Positions 27,536 to 36,126 of a DNA stretch of 64,000 nucleotides are shown here, piece after piece. This stretch comes from Chloroflexota bacterium (lineage in GTDB: Bacteria > Chloroflexota > Anaerolineae > Anaerolineales > Villigracilaceae), in the NCBI GenBank assembly GCA_016235425.1, contig JACRLC010000076.1, positions 26,905-90,904 on the forward strand. The letters are read 5' to 3'. Position 1 is the first letter of the stretch, and each line of letters opens with the position of its first letter. The notes below the pieces were generated by a model that saw only the letters and a list, made by a program, of their open reading frames with translations, was not told where the DNA came from and made no database searches. The position numbers and the translations under genes were made by a program.

Positions 27536-27766
27536 GTAAATGCCTCCGTGCGGGTTCTTCCCGCCGTCCCAATTCTACACCTTTGATATGTACGCACAAG
27601 CAGATAGATGGGTTGTTTTATACCCTTTTTACGTTAATGGGTCATGACGAAAATTGTGACGATTGTCGTCAGCTTTGGTGACATTAAAGCCTGTGTCTGC
27701 CAATGCGGATTGGGTATCATCACACTGACCTTCGTTATTTATCATTAGGTTTTGGAGGCATCCCGC

Positions 27767-29206
27767 ATGCAGGCAGTACCCAGTGAATTCCTGGCCATTG
27801 ACCGAAAAGAACGAGCCAATCGGCCATTTTTTGATTTAGATTTGCGCCCGCCCGAAGTCCGCACGTGCGACTTCGATGACGTGGTCATCTCTTTTGATCC
27901 CGAACGTGCCATGGTGGAAGCCGCACGCTGCATCCATTGTCCCGACCCGGCCCCGTGCATGTTGGCCTGCCCCGCGCATAATGACATCCCCTCCGCCATG
28001 TGGCTCATCGAACAGGGATGCTTCGCGGATGCCGCCAACATCTATCACAAGACCAGTTCTCTCCCGGAAATCTGTGGACGCGTTTGCCCGCACGAAGCAT
28101 TGTGCCAGGGATCGTGTGTACTCAACAAACATCACCAGCCCGTACAGACCGGCGAACTCGAAACCTTCGCCGTGGATTACCAGCGCCGCACCGATGGCTA
28201 CATTATTCCCGTGGGAACTCCGTCGGGCAGGAAAGTTGCCATAATCGGAGCCGGACCCGCAGGTCTCGCGTGCGCCGAGCAATTGGTCCGCAAAGGCCAC
28301 GAGGTGACCGTCTTCGAATCCAAGCCTGCACCCGGCGGCCTGCTCGTCTATGGCATTCCCAACTTCAAACTCCCCAAGGATGTCTGGGGAGAAAAATGGG
28401 GGGAATTCGAGCGCGCGGGCGTCAAGTTCCAACCAAATACCTACATCGGCAAGGATAAGACGATTGATGGTTTATTTGCTGAAGGCTTCGAAGCCGTCTT
28501 CATCGGCGTCGGCTCTGAAATTGACGCGAAAATGGAAGACACTCCCGGCACGGATCTCTGCGGCGTTTACGAAGCCACCGACTTCCTCATCCGCGGCAAT
28601 GTTGATCCCGCCCTGCTCCCGGACGACATGCGAAGGCCGCTCGAACTTGGCAGGCGCGTGGTCGTCATCGGCGGCGGCGACACGGCCTCTGACTGCCTCC
28701 GTACCGCCCTGCGACTCGGTGCGGAAGAAGTGACCTGTCTCTACCGCCGCACGGAAAAGGAAATGCCCGGCGGCAAGAAAGACCGCAAGATGGCAAGAGA
28801 CGAGGGCGCGAAATACCGCTTCCTCACCCAGCCTGTCAAATTCATCGCAGGCGCGGACGGAAAACTCGCGGCCGTCGAATGTATCGAAATGAAACTCGGC
28901 GAACCGGATGCCAAAGGCCGCCGCAGGCCCGTTCCCGTCGAAGGTTCCAACTTCAGCGTCGCGGCAGATACGGCCATTCTCGCGCTCGGCTACTGGCCCG
29001 ATCCCATTCTCGGCAAAACCACACCCGACCTCGAAGTCCATGATTGGGGACTCATCATCGTCAAAGACAAGGCCACCGGCGCAACCACGCGGCCCGGCGT
29101 ATTCTCCGGCGGAGATTGTGTCACCGGCCCCGATCTCGTCGTCACTGCCATGGTCGGTGGGCGCAAAGCCGCCGCCGCCATTGACGAATATTTACGAAAC
29201 AAATAA
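27767..29206 (+). CDS. GltD-like NAD(P)-dependent FAD/Fe-S oxidoreductase
   Basis: A 479-residue flavoprotein of the glutamate synthase small-subunit family. The N-terminal region carries cysteines CIHCPDPAPCMLACP and GRVCPHEALCQGSC for two [4Fe-4S] clusters. IIGAGPAGLACAEQL (about 152-166) binds FAD, GGGDTASDC (about 304-312) binds NADPH, and VFSGGDCVTGPDLVVTAM closes the FAD site. Such proteins feed electrons to a partner (glutamate synthase large subunit, NfnA, PreA or others). No partner gene is adjacent, so the physiological acceptor is unknown. The start at 27767 is set by GGAGG eight bases upstream. Confidence 0.88.
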   Translation: MQAVPSEFLAIDRKERANRPFFDLDLRPPEVRTCDFDDVVISFDPERAMVEAARCIHCPDPAPCMLACPAHNDIPSAMWLIEQGCFADAANIYHKTSSLPEICGRVCPHEALCQGSCVLNKHHQPVQTGELETFAVDYQRRTDGYIIPVGTPSGRKVAIIGAGPAGLACAEQLVRKGHEVTVFESKPAPGGLLVYGIPNFKLPKDVWGEKWGEFERAGVKFQPNTYIGKDKTIDGLFAEGFEAVFIGVGSEIDAKMEDTPGTDLCGVYEATDFLIRGNVDPALLPDDMRRPLELGRRVVVIGGGDTASDCLRTALRLGAEEVTCLYRRTEKEMPGGKKDRKMARDEGAKYRFLTQPVKFIAGADGKLAAVECIEMKLGEPDAKGRRRPVPVEGSNFSVAADTAILALGYWPDPILGKTTPDLEVHDWGLIIVKDKATGATTRPGVFSGGDCVTGPDLVVTAMVGGRKAAAAIDEYLRNK

Positions 29207-29232
29207 CTCCCTGCTGAGGGCAGGCTGATATT

Positions 29233-29256
29233 GTAGGGCGACATTAGTCGCCCTGC
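29233..29256 (+). terminator. Hairpin with T-rich tail after the GltD-like gene
   Basis: GTAGGGCGAC / GTCGCCCTGC around loop ATTA (one G-U pair), followed by ATCTTTT. It can end the GltD-like transcript just before the next promoter; it also resembles the interspersed GAC..GTC palindromes. Confidence 0.55.
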
Positions 29257-29268
29257 ATCTTTTAAAGT

Positions 29269-29274
29269 TATAAT
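29269..29274 (+). promoter_or_regulatory. -10 box of probable leaderless promoter
   Basis: A perfect TATAAT ends seven bases before the ATG at 29282, with no ribosome-binding site between. Geometry is identical to pgl. Confidence 0.6.
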
Positions 29275-29281
29275 CTCCCGC

Positions 29282-30553
29282 ATGTTACAGCGAATATATC
29301 AAGCCTTAGAGTACACAACCTACATCCTCGTCTGCGCCTCCCTGCTCGGCTACAGCACACCGCCCACCACAGACAAAATCGAAAACATTCGCGCCTTCAC
29401 GCGCGACATCGAATTCGACTACATCAGTTGGATGGTTGACGCTTCCCTGCTCAAGCTCGAGTCCGCCACCGTCAACCTGCCGCACAGCCTCGACCCGGCC
29501 GCGCAAAAAGAAATCGTCACCCAATATTTGCGTGTTACACAACTTTCATTCGAACAGGAACACCAGCTCGAGGGACTCTACGCCGACGCATCCATCCTCG
29601 ACAAGGAAACCGCCTCCGCCACACTGCGCGCCGAACTCGCCGCCACATATGACCGTATCGCAAAAATCGGCCCCCTTGCAGAAGCCATCCTCCAAAACCA
29701 GGTCAGTGAAATACTCGCCGAAGCAGACCTCACCATGGGCGGGCAACCCACCCCAAATGTGCTGTATCATTCCACGCCGTTACCCATGGCGCTCATCGTT
29801 TCCCCGCGCGAACGCATCGAACAAACTGCCAACATCTCCGTTGCAATGGACCTCACCGTGGATGAACAAGCCGCGCTCGAAAAAAACGTGGATACCCATC
29901 TAAACGTCTCCTCGCTCGTCGTTCCCATCGGCGGTATCGGCGTGTATCCCACCATGGTCATGGAAACCACCGACATCCGCTGGCTTCTCGAAGTCGTCTC
30001 CCACGAATGGACTCACAACTACCTCACCCTCCGCCCGCTCGGCATCCTCTACAGCGAAACGCCCGAACTGCGGACAATGAACGAAACGACCGCCTCAATA
30101 GTCGGCAACGAGATCGGGACTCGCGTCCTCGAACGCTTTTATCCTGAACTCATGCCCGCCTCCACCTCGCCCCGCAGCCTGCTCTCGTTACCCACAAATC
30201 CCCTCCCCGACGATTCAAACCCGCCCCCCTTCGACTTCCGCGCCGCCATGCACGAAACGCGCGTCACCGTGGACGCGCTCCTCACCGAAGGAAAAGTCAA
30301 AGAAGCCGAAGCCTACATGGAGTCGCGCCGACTCGTCTTCCTGGAAAACGGATATCTGCTCCGCAAGATCAACCAGGCCTACTTCGCGTTCCACGGCGCT
30401 TACGCAGATGTCCCCGGCGGCGCGGCAGGCGAAGACCCGGTCGGCCCGGCAGTTCGCGCATTGCGCGCCCAAAGCACATCCCTCGCGGATTTTGTAAACA
30501 CAATCTCCTGGATGACCAGCTTCGAGCAATTGCAGGAAGCGGCAGCAAAGTAA
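29282..30553 (+). CDS. Putative zinc metalloprotease-like protein
   Basis: A 423-residue protein with a hydrophobic N-terminal segment (about 8-24). A zinc-protease-like motif HEWTH lies at residues 241-245 within VVSHEWTHNYLTL, and an E268 in NETTASIVGNEIG, 23 residues later, could be the third ligand as in gluzincins. A nearby SPRERIEQTANISV and VVPIGGIGVYPTM region precedes the active site. I do not recognise a named family. It heads a compact plus-strand run with a foldase, a PrsW-like protease and TrmI. Its start is the leaderless ATG at 29282. Confidence 0.7.
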   Translation: MLQRIYQALEYTTYILVCASLLGYSTPPTTDKIENIRAFTRDIEFDYISWMVDASLLKLESATVNLPHSLDPAAQKEIVTQYLRVTQLSFEQEHQLEGLYADASILDKETASATLRAELAATYDRIAKIGPLAEAILQNQVSEILAEADLTMGGQPTPNVLYHSTPLPMALIVSPRERIEQTANISVAMDLTVDEQAALEKNVDTHLNVSSLVVPIGGIGVYPTMVMETTDIRWLLEVVSHEWTHNYLTLRPLGILYSETPELRTMNETTASIVGNEIGTRVLERFYPELMPASTSPRSLLSLPTNPLPDDSNPPPFDFRAAMHETRVTVDALLTEGKVKEAEAYMESRRLVFLENGYLLRKINQAYFAFHGAYADVPGGAAGEDPVGPAVRALRAQSTSLADFVNTISWMTSFEQLQEAAAK

Positions 30554-30555
30554 AC

Positions 30556-31806
30556 ATGCGTATTCAAAAAACAATTTCGCTTGCCATCCTTATCCTCGCC
30601 AATGGATTCCTCCTCTCAGCCTGCGGATCGTCCACTCCAACCGAGACTCCCATCACCGCGACGCCCACCCCCATCCCGCCGACAGCGACACCCGAGGTCA
30701 GTTGTTCCTCCATCAAAATGGAACCAACCCCCGCGGTCACATCTGGCCCGTTTTCCGTTGCCGCGGATGACTTTATTCTCGGCGATGTGTCAGCTCCTGT
30801 AACCGTGGTTGAGTACTGCGACCTGCAATCCCTGGACTGTCACGGCCTGGCGGACATCCTGAACAAACTGCTCGAAAATCATTCCAGGGATATGCGCCTC
30901 GTTATCCGCCCCATCCCACTGCTCGAACTCAAAGGATTTGAAAATTCGATGATCGCCATGCAGGCGGTCATCGCCGCGGACAAACAGGGCAAATTCATCG
31001 AAGTCCATAACCTGCTCTATGAAAAATATGCAGAGTGGGCCGGAATGACTTCCACCTCTGCGTTCGAAGGCTGGCTCGCAAGGGAAGTCCCTCCGCTCGG
31101 AGTCGACAAGGCCCAATTCCAAAGCGACCTCAAAAGCCAGGAAACGGTCGCCCAGATGACAGGGTGGTATGAATCGGCAAAGGAAAAAGGTGTCGTGCCG
31201 CCATATCCTCTCGTCCTGATCAATGGCAATCCCGTCAACGTCGGCCTGCTTTACTACGACTATCTCGATCAAGCCATCAGCCTGATCGCGCTGGGCGCAA
31301 AACAGTTCACCGAATGCCCGCCTTTCGCCATTGACCCGGCCAAACAATACATCGCGACCATCCACACCGAAAAAGGTGACATCACCATCCAATTGTTTGC
31401 AGACAAAGCTCCGCTGGCGGTCAACTCTTTCCTCTTCCTTGCGCAGCAGGGATGGTTCGAAGGTGTGACCTTTCACCGCGTCATCCCCGGGTTCGTTGCG
31501 CAAGCCGGCGACCCAAGCGGCACAGGCCAGGGCGGCCCCGGCTATCTCTTCAACAATGAAACAAGTGACCTGAAATTCGACAAACCCGGCATGGTGGGCA
31601 TGGCGAACTCCGGGCCAAACACGAACGGAAGCCAATTCTTCATCACCTATGCGCCCGCGCCCCACCTCGACGGAAGCTACACCATCTTCGGTCAGGTTAT
31701 CAGCGGCATGGACGTGGTCGAACAACTCACCCCGCGCGATCCAGGACAAGGATTCAGCCTGCCGCCGGGAGATAAAATCATCGGTGTTGACATCGAAGAA
31801 AAATAG
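30556..31806 (+). CDS. Lipoprotein fusing a thioredoxin-fold (DsbA-like) domain to a cyclophilin
   Basis: A 416-residue lipoprotein: signal and lipobox LLSAC (Cys 23), a Thr/Pro linker, a DsbA-like domain (about 65-250) and a cyclophilin peptidyl-prolyl isomerase domain (about 260-410; FHRVIPGFVAQAGDPSGTGQGG, then NTNGSQFFITYAPAPHLDG). The first domain has VTVVEYCDLQSLDCHGL where active DsbA relatives have F/Y-x-x-x-x-CPYC. The first catalytic Cys is thus Ser (SLDC, 92-95), so disulfide exchange is unlikely and the domain may be a chaperone or peptide-binding module. The cyclophilin part keeps the catalytic Arg (FHRV) and QFF motif. It lies 3 bp after the metalloprotease-like gene. Confidence 0.85.
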   Translation: MRIQKTISLAILILANGFLLSACGSSTPTETPITATPTPIPPTATPEVSCSSIKMEPTPAVTSGPFSVAADDFILGDVSAPVTVVEYCDLQSLDCHGLADILNKLLENHSRDMRLVIRPIPLLELKGFENSMIAMQAVIAADKQGKFIEVHNLLYEKYAEWAGMTSTSAFEGWLAREVPPLGVDKAQFQSDLKSQETVAQMTGWYESAKEKGVVPPYPLVLINGNPVNVGLLYYDYLDQAISLIALGAKQFTECPPFAIDPAKQYIATIHTEKGDITIQLFADKAPLAVNSFLFLAQQGWFEGVTFHRVIPGFVAQAGDPSGTGQGGPGYLFNNETSDLKFDKPGMVGMANSGPNTNGSQFFITYAPAPHLDGSYTIFGQVISGMDVVEQLTPRDPGQGFSLPPGDKIIGVDIEEK

Positions 31807-31812
31807 CCGCCC

Positions 31813-33081
31813 ATGCAAAACTCAAAAACACACTGGCCTTCCATAATAATCCTGCTTGCCATGATTCCCGGCGCGGGGCTGTTCCTGGTCACAGCCCTGG
31901 GACTCGGAGTCAGTTCCATTTTCGCGCTCGCAACCAATGGAGATGACCCTGCCGCTTCCATGATCGCCGCTGTCTCTGCCGCGCTGGAAGGATTGATCCT
32001 CGCGGTGGGCGCGTGGTTCGTCCTGCAAAAAACGATCGGCCGCGAACAGGCCGATGTGTCCCCCGCTTTTCCATTTGCAAACTGGCACGTCTTCACCGCC
32101 CTCGGTTTGGGAGGAATTGCCCTGCTCATCGGCGGGTTGGCGGCCTTTTCAGAAATCAAGTGGCTTGCCCTGCTTCTCCTTCCCATCCTGACCATCCTCA
32201 TCATTGCACCGCCGATCTGGATCATGCTTGGGCTGGGAACAAAGGGACTCGATCTGGGGCCGCGCTGGCGGGTCTGGGGCATCATCGGCGTCGGCATGAC
32301 GGTTGGCCCGCTGATCATGATCGTGCTGGAAATCGTCATCGCAATCGTTCTGGTTTTGGGTGCCAGCATTTACCTTGCCGTGCAGCCCGGCATGGCCGAG
32401 GAAATCATCCGCCTCGGTAATTTTCTTGAAAACGAGACCAATCCTGAGGTCATGTTAAGAACGCTTGGCCCGTACGTCATGAACCCAGCCGTGATCACTG
32501 CCGCGTTAACTTACATCGCTCTGATAGTTCCCTTGATCGAAGAATTGCTCAAACCGCTTGGCGTTTGGCTGTTTGCCCGCAAGATCGAATCACCTGCGCA
32601 GGGATTCGCGCTGGGCCTGCTCAGCGGCGCGGCCTATGCCCTCGTGGAAAGCCTCGGCGCAAGCGGACGCGGCGGCCCGGATTGGACGGTGGTCGTTGCA
32701 ATTCGCGCCGGCACAAGTTTCCTGCACATCACAACCACAGGGCTCATGGGCTGGGCGATCATCGCCGCCTGGCGTGAGCGGCGCATCCTTCGATTGCTGG
32801 CAACTTATGCGGCAGTCGTCGTCCTGCACGGCCTTTGGAACGGCTCCACAATTGGAACGAGCCTTGCCGTTATTGCAAGCACCATCGGTGAATCAAACTG
32901 GATATTCACGATCGTGCCCGCCGCCATCTGTGGAATGCTGGTGCTTGCCATTGGCATGGTGGCGGTCCTGCTCGCATCCAACCGCAGGGCAAGAAAACTA
33001 TCCCGGGCTGAAGCCGCGCCATCAAATCCCATATTGACGAAAAACACCACCCCCGATACAGAGAGTAAAATAACTTCATGA
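31813..33081 (+). CDS. PrsW-family intramembrane protease-like protein
   Basis: A 422-residue protein with eight or more membrane spans. The C-terminal half has the PrsW (MEROPS M82) pattern: PLIEELLKPLGVW (paired Glu), GLLSGAAYALVESLG (Glu in a helix), RAGTSFLHITTTGLMGW (His) and VVLHGLWNG (His). These are the predicted metal-binding or catalytic residues of the family, which cleaves anti-sigma factors or acts as a CAAX-like protease. It starts 6 bp after the foldase gene, and its stop overlaps the next start (ATGA). An anti-sigma target is not visible nearby. Confidence 0.8.
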   Translation: MQNSKTHWPSIIILLAMIPGAGLFLVTALGLGVSSIFALATNGDDPAASMIAAVSAALEGLILAVGAWFVLQKTIGREQADVSPAFPFANWHVFTALGLGGIALLIGGLAAFSEIKWLALLLLPILTILIIAPPIWIMLGLGTKGLDLGPRWRVWGIIGVGMTVGPLIMIVLEIVIAIVLVLGASIYLAVQPGMAEEIIRLGNFLENETNPEVMLRTLGPYVMNPAVITAALTYIALIVPLIEELLKPLGVWLFARKIESPAQGFALGLLSGAAYALVESLGASGRGGPDWTVVVAIRAGTSFLHITTTGLMGWAIIAAWRERRILRLLATYAAVVVLHGLWNGSTIGTSLAVIASTIGESNWIFTIVPAAICGMLVLAIGMVAVLLASNRRARKLSRAEAAPSNPILTKNTTPDTESKITS

Positions 33082-33920
33082 CTTCATCCATTGCCCGCGC
33101 AGGCGACCTCGCGCAGCTCGTCGGCCTGCGCCACAAACATTTCATCCTCACCCTCCAGGAAGGCGCGGACTTGCAAACCCATCGCGGCGTGCTCAAGCAC
33201 GATGACCTGATCGGCAAACCGTGGGGTTCACAGGTCTTCAGTCACATGGGCGCGCCGTTCTTCCTGCTCGAGCCCTCGCTCGGCGACCTGCTCATCAACC
33301 TGCCGCGCACCACGCAAATCCTCTACCCCAAAGACATCGGCTTCATCCTCATCACGATGGGCATCAAGCCCGGACAGCACGTGATGGAAGCAGGCACAGG
33401 GTCGGGGTCAATGACGATTGCGCTCGCGTCAACTGTCGGGGCGGAGGGACGCGTTACGTCATACGAACAACGCGTGGACATGCAGAATCTCGCCCGCAAG
33501 AATGTCGAACGGGTGGGCCTCGCTTCGCGCGTGACCTTCAAACTGCGCGACATTCAAGAGGGCTTCGACGAAGCCGATGCAGACGCGTTCTTCCTCGACG
33601 TGCCAAATCCATATGACTACATCGCGCAAGTGCGCGCCGCCATCAAGCCCGGCGGATTCTTCTGCACGCTCATCCCCACTTTCAACCAGGTGGAAAAAAC
33701 TCTGGTTGCCTTGCGAAAGCATAAATTCGCCTTCATCGAAGTGTGCGAAATCCTCCTGCGCTATTACAAGCCTGAACCCTCCCGCATCCGCCCCACGGAC
33801 AGGATGGTGGCGCACACAGGTTTCCTGATCTTTGCCCGCAGGATCGAACCAGGCGCAGACGAGCGCGCGAAGGAACTTAACGAAGAAGTAGGGGTAAGCA
33901 TCCAGGAAGGAGAGCAATAA
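33078..33920 (+). CDS. trmI: tRNA (adenine-58-N1)-methyltransferase TrmI
   Basis: A 280-residue SAM-dependent methyltransferase that modifies A58 in the T-loop of tRNA. The N-terminal beta domain (KHFILTLQEGADLQTHRG) is followed by YPKDIGFILITMGIKPGQHVMEAGTGSGSMTIALA, the SAM-binding motif, and DIQEGFDEADADAFFLDVPNPYDYI (motif IV with the catalytic Asp-x-Pro neighbourhood). Length and motifs are typical of TrmI. The start overlaps the PrsW-like stop (ATGA), so it is coupled to a membrane-protein operon. Confidence 0.93.
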   Translation: MTSSIARAGDLAQLVGLRHKHFILTLQEGADLQTHRGVLKHDDLIGKPWGSQVFSHMGAPFFLLEPSLGDLLINLPRTTQILYPKDIGFILITMGIKPGQHVMEAGTGSGSMTIALASTVGAEGRVTSYEQRVDMQNLARKNVERVGLASRVTFKLRDIQEGFDEADADAFFLDVPNPYDYIAQVRAAIKPGGFFCTLIPTFNQVEKTLVALRKHKFAFIEVCEILLRYYKPEPSRIRPTDRMVAHTGFLIFARRIEPGADERAKELNEEVGVSIQEGEQ

Positions 33921-33921
33921 T

Positions 33922-34464
33922 ATGTTTCGCCGCCGTGGTGGATTCCGTCCCGGACGCCGGGGATTTGCTCCTGCCATACCGCCCAGATTACAGCGCGCCA
34001 ACCAACTGCTGGCAAACGGAAATTACGCCGAGGCCGCGCTGGCTTTTCTGGAATTGGCGCGCGGCGCGGAGGATCGCTTCCCCGAACGCGCACCGTTCCT
34101 CTACCTGCAAGCCGGTCGTGCCGCCATTTTGGATGGACAGACCCAAATGGGTATCGCCCATCTACGCCGCGGCTTGACCATGCTCGGCACACAAGGCCGT
34201 TTCGTGCGGATGCAAAACGCAGGCCAGCACGCCGTTGAGGAATTGAATGCACGCGGCCTATCCGCTGAAGCCGCGGAGATTGCCGAACTCATCAACGGCA
34301 ACATTCCTCAACGAAGCGAGCACGAAACGTCTCCCGCCAGAAAGCCGACCCTGCCCACACACTGTCCAAATTGCGGCGGCTCACTCCGCCCTGATGAAGT
34401 CGAATGGCTGGACGATCTCACCGCCGAATGCACCTACTGTGGAAGCCCCGTGCGCGGAGATTGA
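33922..34464 (+). CDS. Helical-repeat protein with C-terminal zinc ribbon
   Basis: A 180-residue protein. After an Arg-rich start (MFRRRGGFRPGRRGFAP) come paired helices resembling tetratricopeptide repeats: RANQLLANGNYAEAALAFLELARGAE, FLYLQAGRAAILDGQTQMGIAHLRRGL and so on to about residue 125. The C-terminus carries a two-CxxC zinc ribbon, CPNCGG (about 151-156) and CTYCGS (about 172-177). It starts 1-2 bp after trmI. Similar small proteins follow TrmI in related genomes only by my impression; the function is unknown, perhaps protein-protein adaptor work. Confidence 0.75.
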   Translation: MFRRRGGFRPGRRGFAPAIPPRLQRANQLLANGNYAEAALAFLELARGAEDRFPERAPFLYLQAGRAAILDGQTQMGIAHLRRGLTMLGTQGRFVRMQNAGQHAVEELNARGLSAEAAEIAELINGNIPQRSEHETSPARKPTLPTHCPNCGGSLRPDEVEWLDDLTAECTYCGSPVRGD

Positions 34465-34527
34465 TTGGCCTCACTTTGTTGGTGATCGAGCAGCCCCGAA
34501 TGCTTGTAGAGGGGCGTATCGCCCTGC

Positions 34528-34550
34528 CCTGGCGGGCTGGGCCAGGGAGA
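34528..34550. repeat. CCCTGG...CCAGGG hairpin in the zinc-ribbon/Nudix gap
   Basis: The 124-bp gap between 34464 and 34589 holds GGGGCGTATCGCCC and CCCTGGCGGGCTGGGCCAGGG inverted repeats. Related words (GGCTGG, CCAGG) are found in the 55255-55413 element. It is probably interspersed repeat DNA. Confidence 0.45.
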
Positions 34551-34588
34551 CCACCTGTTACAGGAATACACTTCCGCCCACCTACACC

Positions 34589-35185
34589 ATGTACCCAACC
34601 GAAGAATATATCACCGCCAAACTGCGCGAGGCTGAGGATGTCACTGACACCGACGGCTATGCCGAAGTTGACCTTTCGCCCAATTCCCGCATAAAATGCG
34701 CGGCAGTTCTGATCCCGCTTGTGTGTTTCGACGATCAATGGCACCTGCTCTTCACGCGCAGAACGGACAGGGTCGAGTCACACAAAGGGCAGGTCTCTTT
34801 TCCAGGCGGCGCGTGCGATGACGGCGAGACCACTCCCGAACAGACCGCGCTCCGTGAAGCGGATGAAGAAATCGGGGTGGCCCCGAAGGATGTAAAAGTC
34901 CTGGGGCGGCTAAGCCGTCTGATAACGGTCACCAGTTTTCGGGTCAGCCCGATCGTGGGCGTCATCCCGTGGCCGTATGCTTTTCGGGTGGCAAATATCG
35001 AAGTGGCGCGCGTCTTCACCATGCCGTTATCCTGGCTCGCAAACCGGAATAATTACTGGGAACTGTTCCGCCGCGATTCGGACAGGTCGGTTATCTTTTA
35101 TCATCCGTATGACGGGGAATTGTTGTGGGGCGCAACCGCAAGAATGACGGTCAATTTTTTGAAGACGATTGATGTTTTAACATAA
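34589..35185 (+). CDS. Nudix hydrolase, CoA pyrophosphatase-like
   Basis: A 198-residue hydrolase with a complete Nudix box, GGACDDGETTPEQTALREADEEIGV (about residues 77-101, with the READEE metal-binding acids). Upstream, FTRRTDRVESHKGQVSFPGG matches the CoA-diphosphatase (NUDT7/YeaB) subgroup, which cleaves CoA and related dinucleotides to 4'-phosphopantetheine and 3',5'-ADP. The start is ATG 34589; the frame is open further upstream but overlaps the previous gene and repeat DNA. No clear ribosome site is seen. Substrate specificity is inferred from the subgroup pattern. Confidence 0.85.
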   Translation: MYPTEEYITAKLREAEDVTDTDGYAEVDLSPNSRIKCAAVLIPLVCFDDQWHLLFTRRTDRVESHKGQVSFPGGACDDGETTPEQTALREADEEIGVAPKDVKVLGRLSRLITVTSFRVSPIVGVIPWPYAFRVANIEVARVFTMPLSWLANRNNYWELFRRDSDRSVIFYHPYDGELLWGATARMTVNFLKTIDVLT

Positions 35186-35241
35186 CAGGACCTTCGCTTG
35201 GACTGCAAAATCTCCTGATTTTGCGGCGAAGTCGGGAGATC

Positions 35242-35272
35242 CTTCGACAAGCTCAGGACGACGCTTCGGATT
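35242..35272. repeat. CTTCGACAAGCTCAGGACGACGC interspersed word
   Basis: The segment begins CCTTCGACAAGCTCAGGACG and continues to a CGCTTCGG. Near-identical words occur at about 47085-47106, 53588-53606 (reverse) and 55366-55382. This marks an interspersed repeat family in intergenic DNA. Confidence 0.6.
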
Positions 35273-35301
35273 CCGTTGAGCAAAAGTCACACAAGTAACA
35301 T

Positions 35302-35334
35302 AAAAGCCCGCCATCCAAAAGATGACGGGCTTTT
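35302..35334 (-). terminator. Rho-independent terminator of rplY
   Basis: Reading on the minus strand, AAAAGCCCGTCATC pairs with GATGGCGGGCTTTT (one G-U pair) around loop TTTT, followed by more A/T. It begins 18 bp after the rplY stop at 35352 and can also terminate the Nudix transcript from the other side. Confidence 0.85.
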
Positions 35335-35351
35335 GAAGACTGTCGAAGTTA

Positions 35352-36020
35352 TTACTTCTTCTCTTCTGTGCCTTCTTCTTCCTTCTTACCGCGTTCCACA
35401 GAGAGTTCAGGTTCAGCGGTTGTTGTAACAGCAGCGACCTCACCAACGGGTGCGGCAACCTCTTCCACCTTGGGAGCCGCGGCAATCGCAACCATAATGT
35501 CGGCGTCATCCAAAATGCGGATATTATCCGATAATGCGATGTCGCTGACGTGAATGCCGTCGCCCACCTGCTTGAGCAGGGAAAGATCCACCGTAACGCG
35601 TTCGGGCAGGTCGGTGGGCAAACATTCCACTTCGAGTGCCTCGAGGCCATGCACAAACACGGCGTTGAAATCCTTCACCGCGGGGGAAAAGCCGGTGAAT
35701 TCGATTCGCACGCTGGCGCGGATCTTCTCGGTGAGCGAAACCGCCAGGAAATCCACGTGCGTGAGACTGCCCTTGATGTAATTGCGCTGTTTCTCGCGCA
35801 CAAGAGTCGGATATTCCTGCCCATCCAGTTCAATCGTCACCAGGCTGGACGAGGTGAGCTTGCCCAACGCAAGCCCCGCGCTGTGCGCTTCCAGTGAGAT
35901 CGCGATCGGCTCCACGTGCCGTCCGTAGATCACCGCGGGCAGTTGACCCGCGCGGCGCATGGCTTTCACCTGCTTGCCGGTCACATCGCGTTTCACAGCT
36001 TTTAGTACGACTTTCTCCAT
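35352..36020 (-). CDS. rplY: 50S ribosomal protein bL25 (CTC form)
   Basis: A 222-residue ribosomal protein that binds 5S rRNA. The N-terminal domain (EKVVLKAVKRDVTGKQVKAMRRAGQLPAVIYGRH, then HVDFLAVSLTEKIRASVRIEFTG) is the L25 barrel. The C-terminal TL5/CTC domain (LPERVTVDLSLLKQVGDGIHVSDI) follows, with an acidic/alanine-rich tail ending KKEEEGTEEKK. The start at 36020 follows CGAGGAGTTAAG; a longer frame upstream has no support. A terminator lies just downstream and a perfect palindrome 25 bp upstream of the start. Confidence 0.95.
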   Translation of the reverse strand: MEKVVLKAVKRDVTGKQVKAMRRAGQLPAVIYGRHVEPIAISLEAHSAGLALGKLTSSSLVTIELDGQEYPTLVREKQRNYIKGSLTHVDFLAVSLTEKIRASVRIEFTGFSPAVKDFNAVFVHGLEALEVECLPTDLPERVTVDLSLLKQVGDGIHVSDIALSDNIRILDDADIMVAIAAAPKVEEVAAPVGEVAAVTTTAEPELSVERGKKEEEGTEEKK

Positions 36021-36044
36021 CTTAACTCCTCGGGCGCCTCTCAC

Positions 36045-36076
36045 TTCGTAGTAACGACTTAAGTCGTTACTACGAA
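36045..36076. repeat. Perfect 32-bp palindrome upstream of rplY
   Basis: TTCGTAGTAACGACTT directly followed by its exact complement AAGTCGTTACTACGAA. It is centred about 40 bp before the rplY start, so it could be an operator or lie in the 5' leader. Its core (GACT-TA-AGTC) matches the element at 19208, which favours a mobile palindrome. Confidence 0.75.
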
Positions 36077-36126
36077 ATTACCTTCGCCCTTTGAATGATT
36101 TTCTCCCGGCCTCTCAGCCGGGGGAT

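Noticed and set aside
27536..27766. A riboswitch before the GltD-like gene
   Set aside because: Only weak hairpins (GGGT/ACCC, GACGATTGTCGTC) are seen, with no match to a known class.
34247..34588. N-terminal extension of the Nudix protein
   Set aside because: It overlaps the zinc-ribbon gene in another frame and repeat DNA, and lacks protein character.
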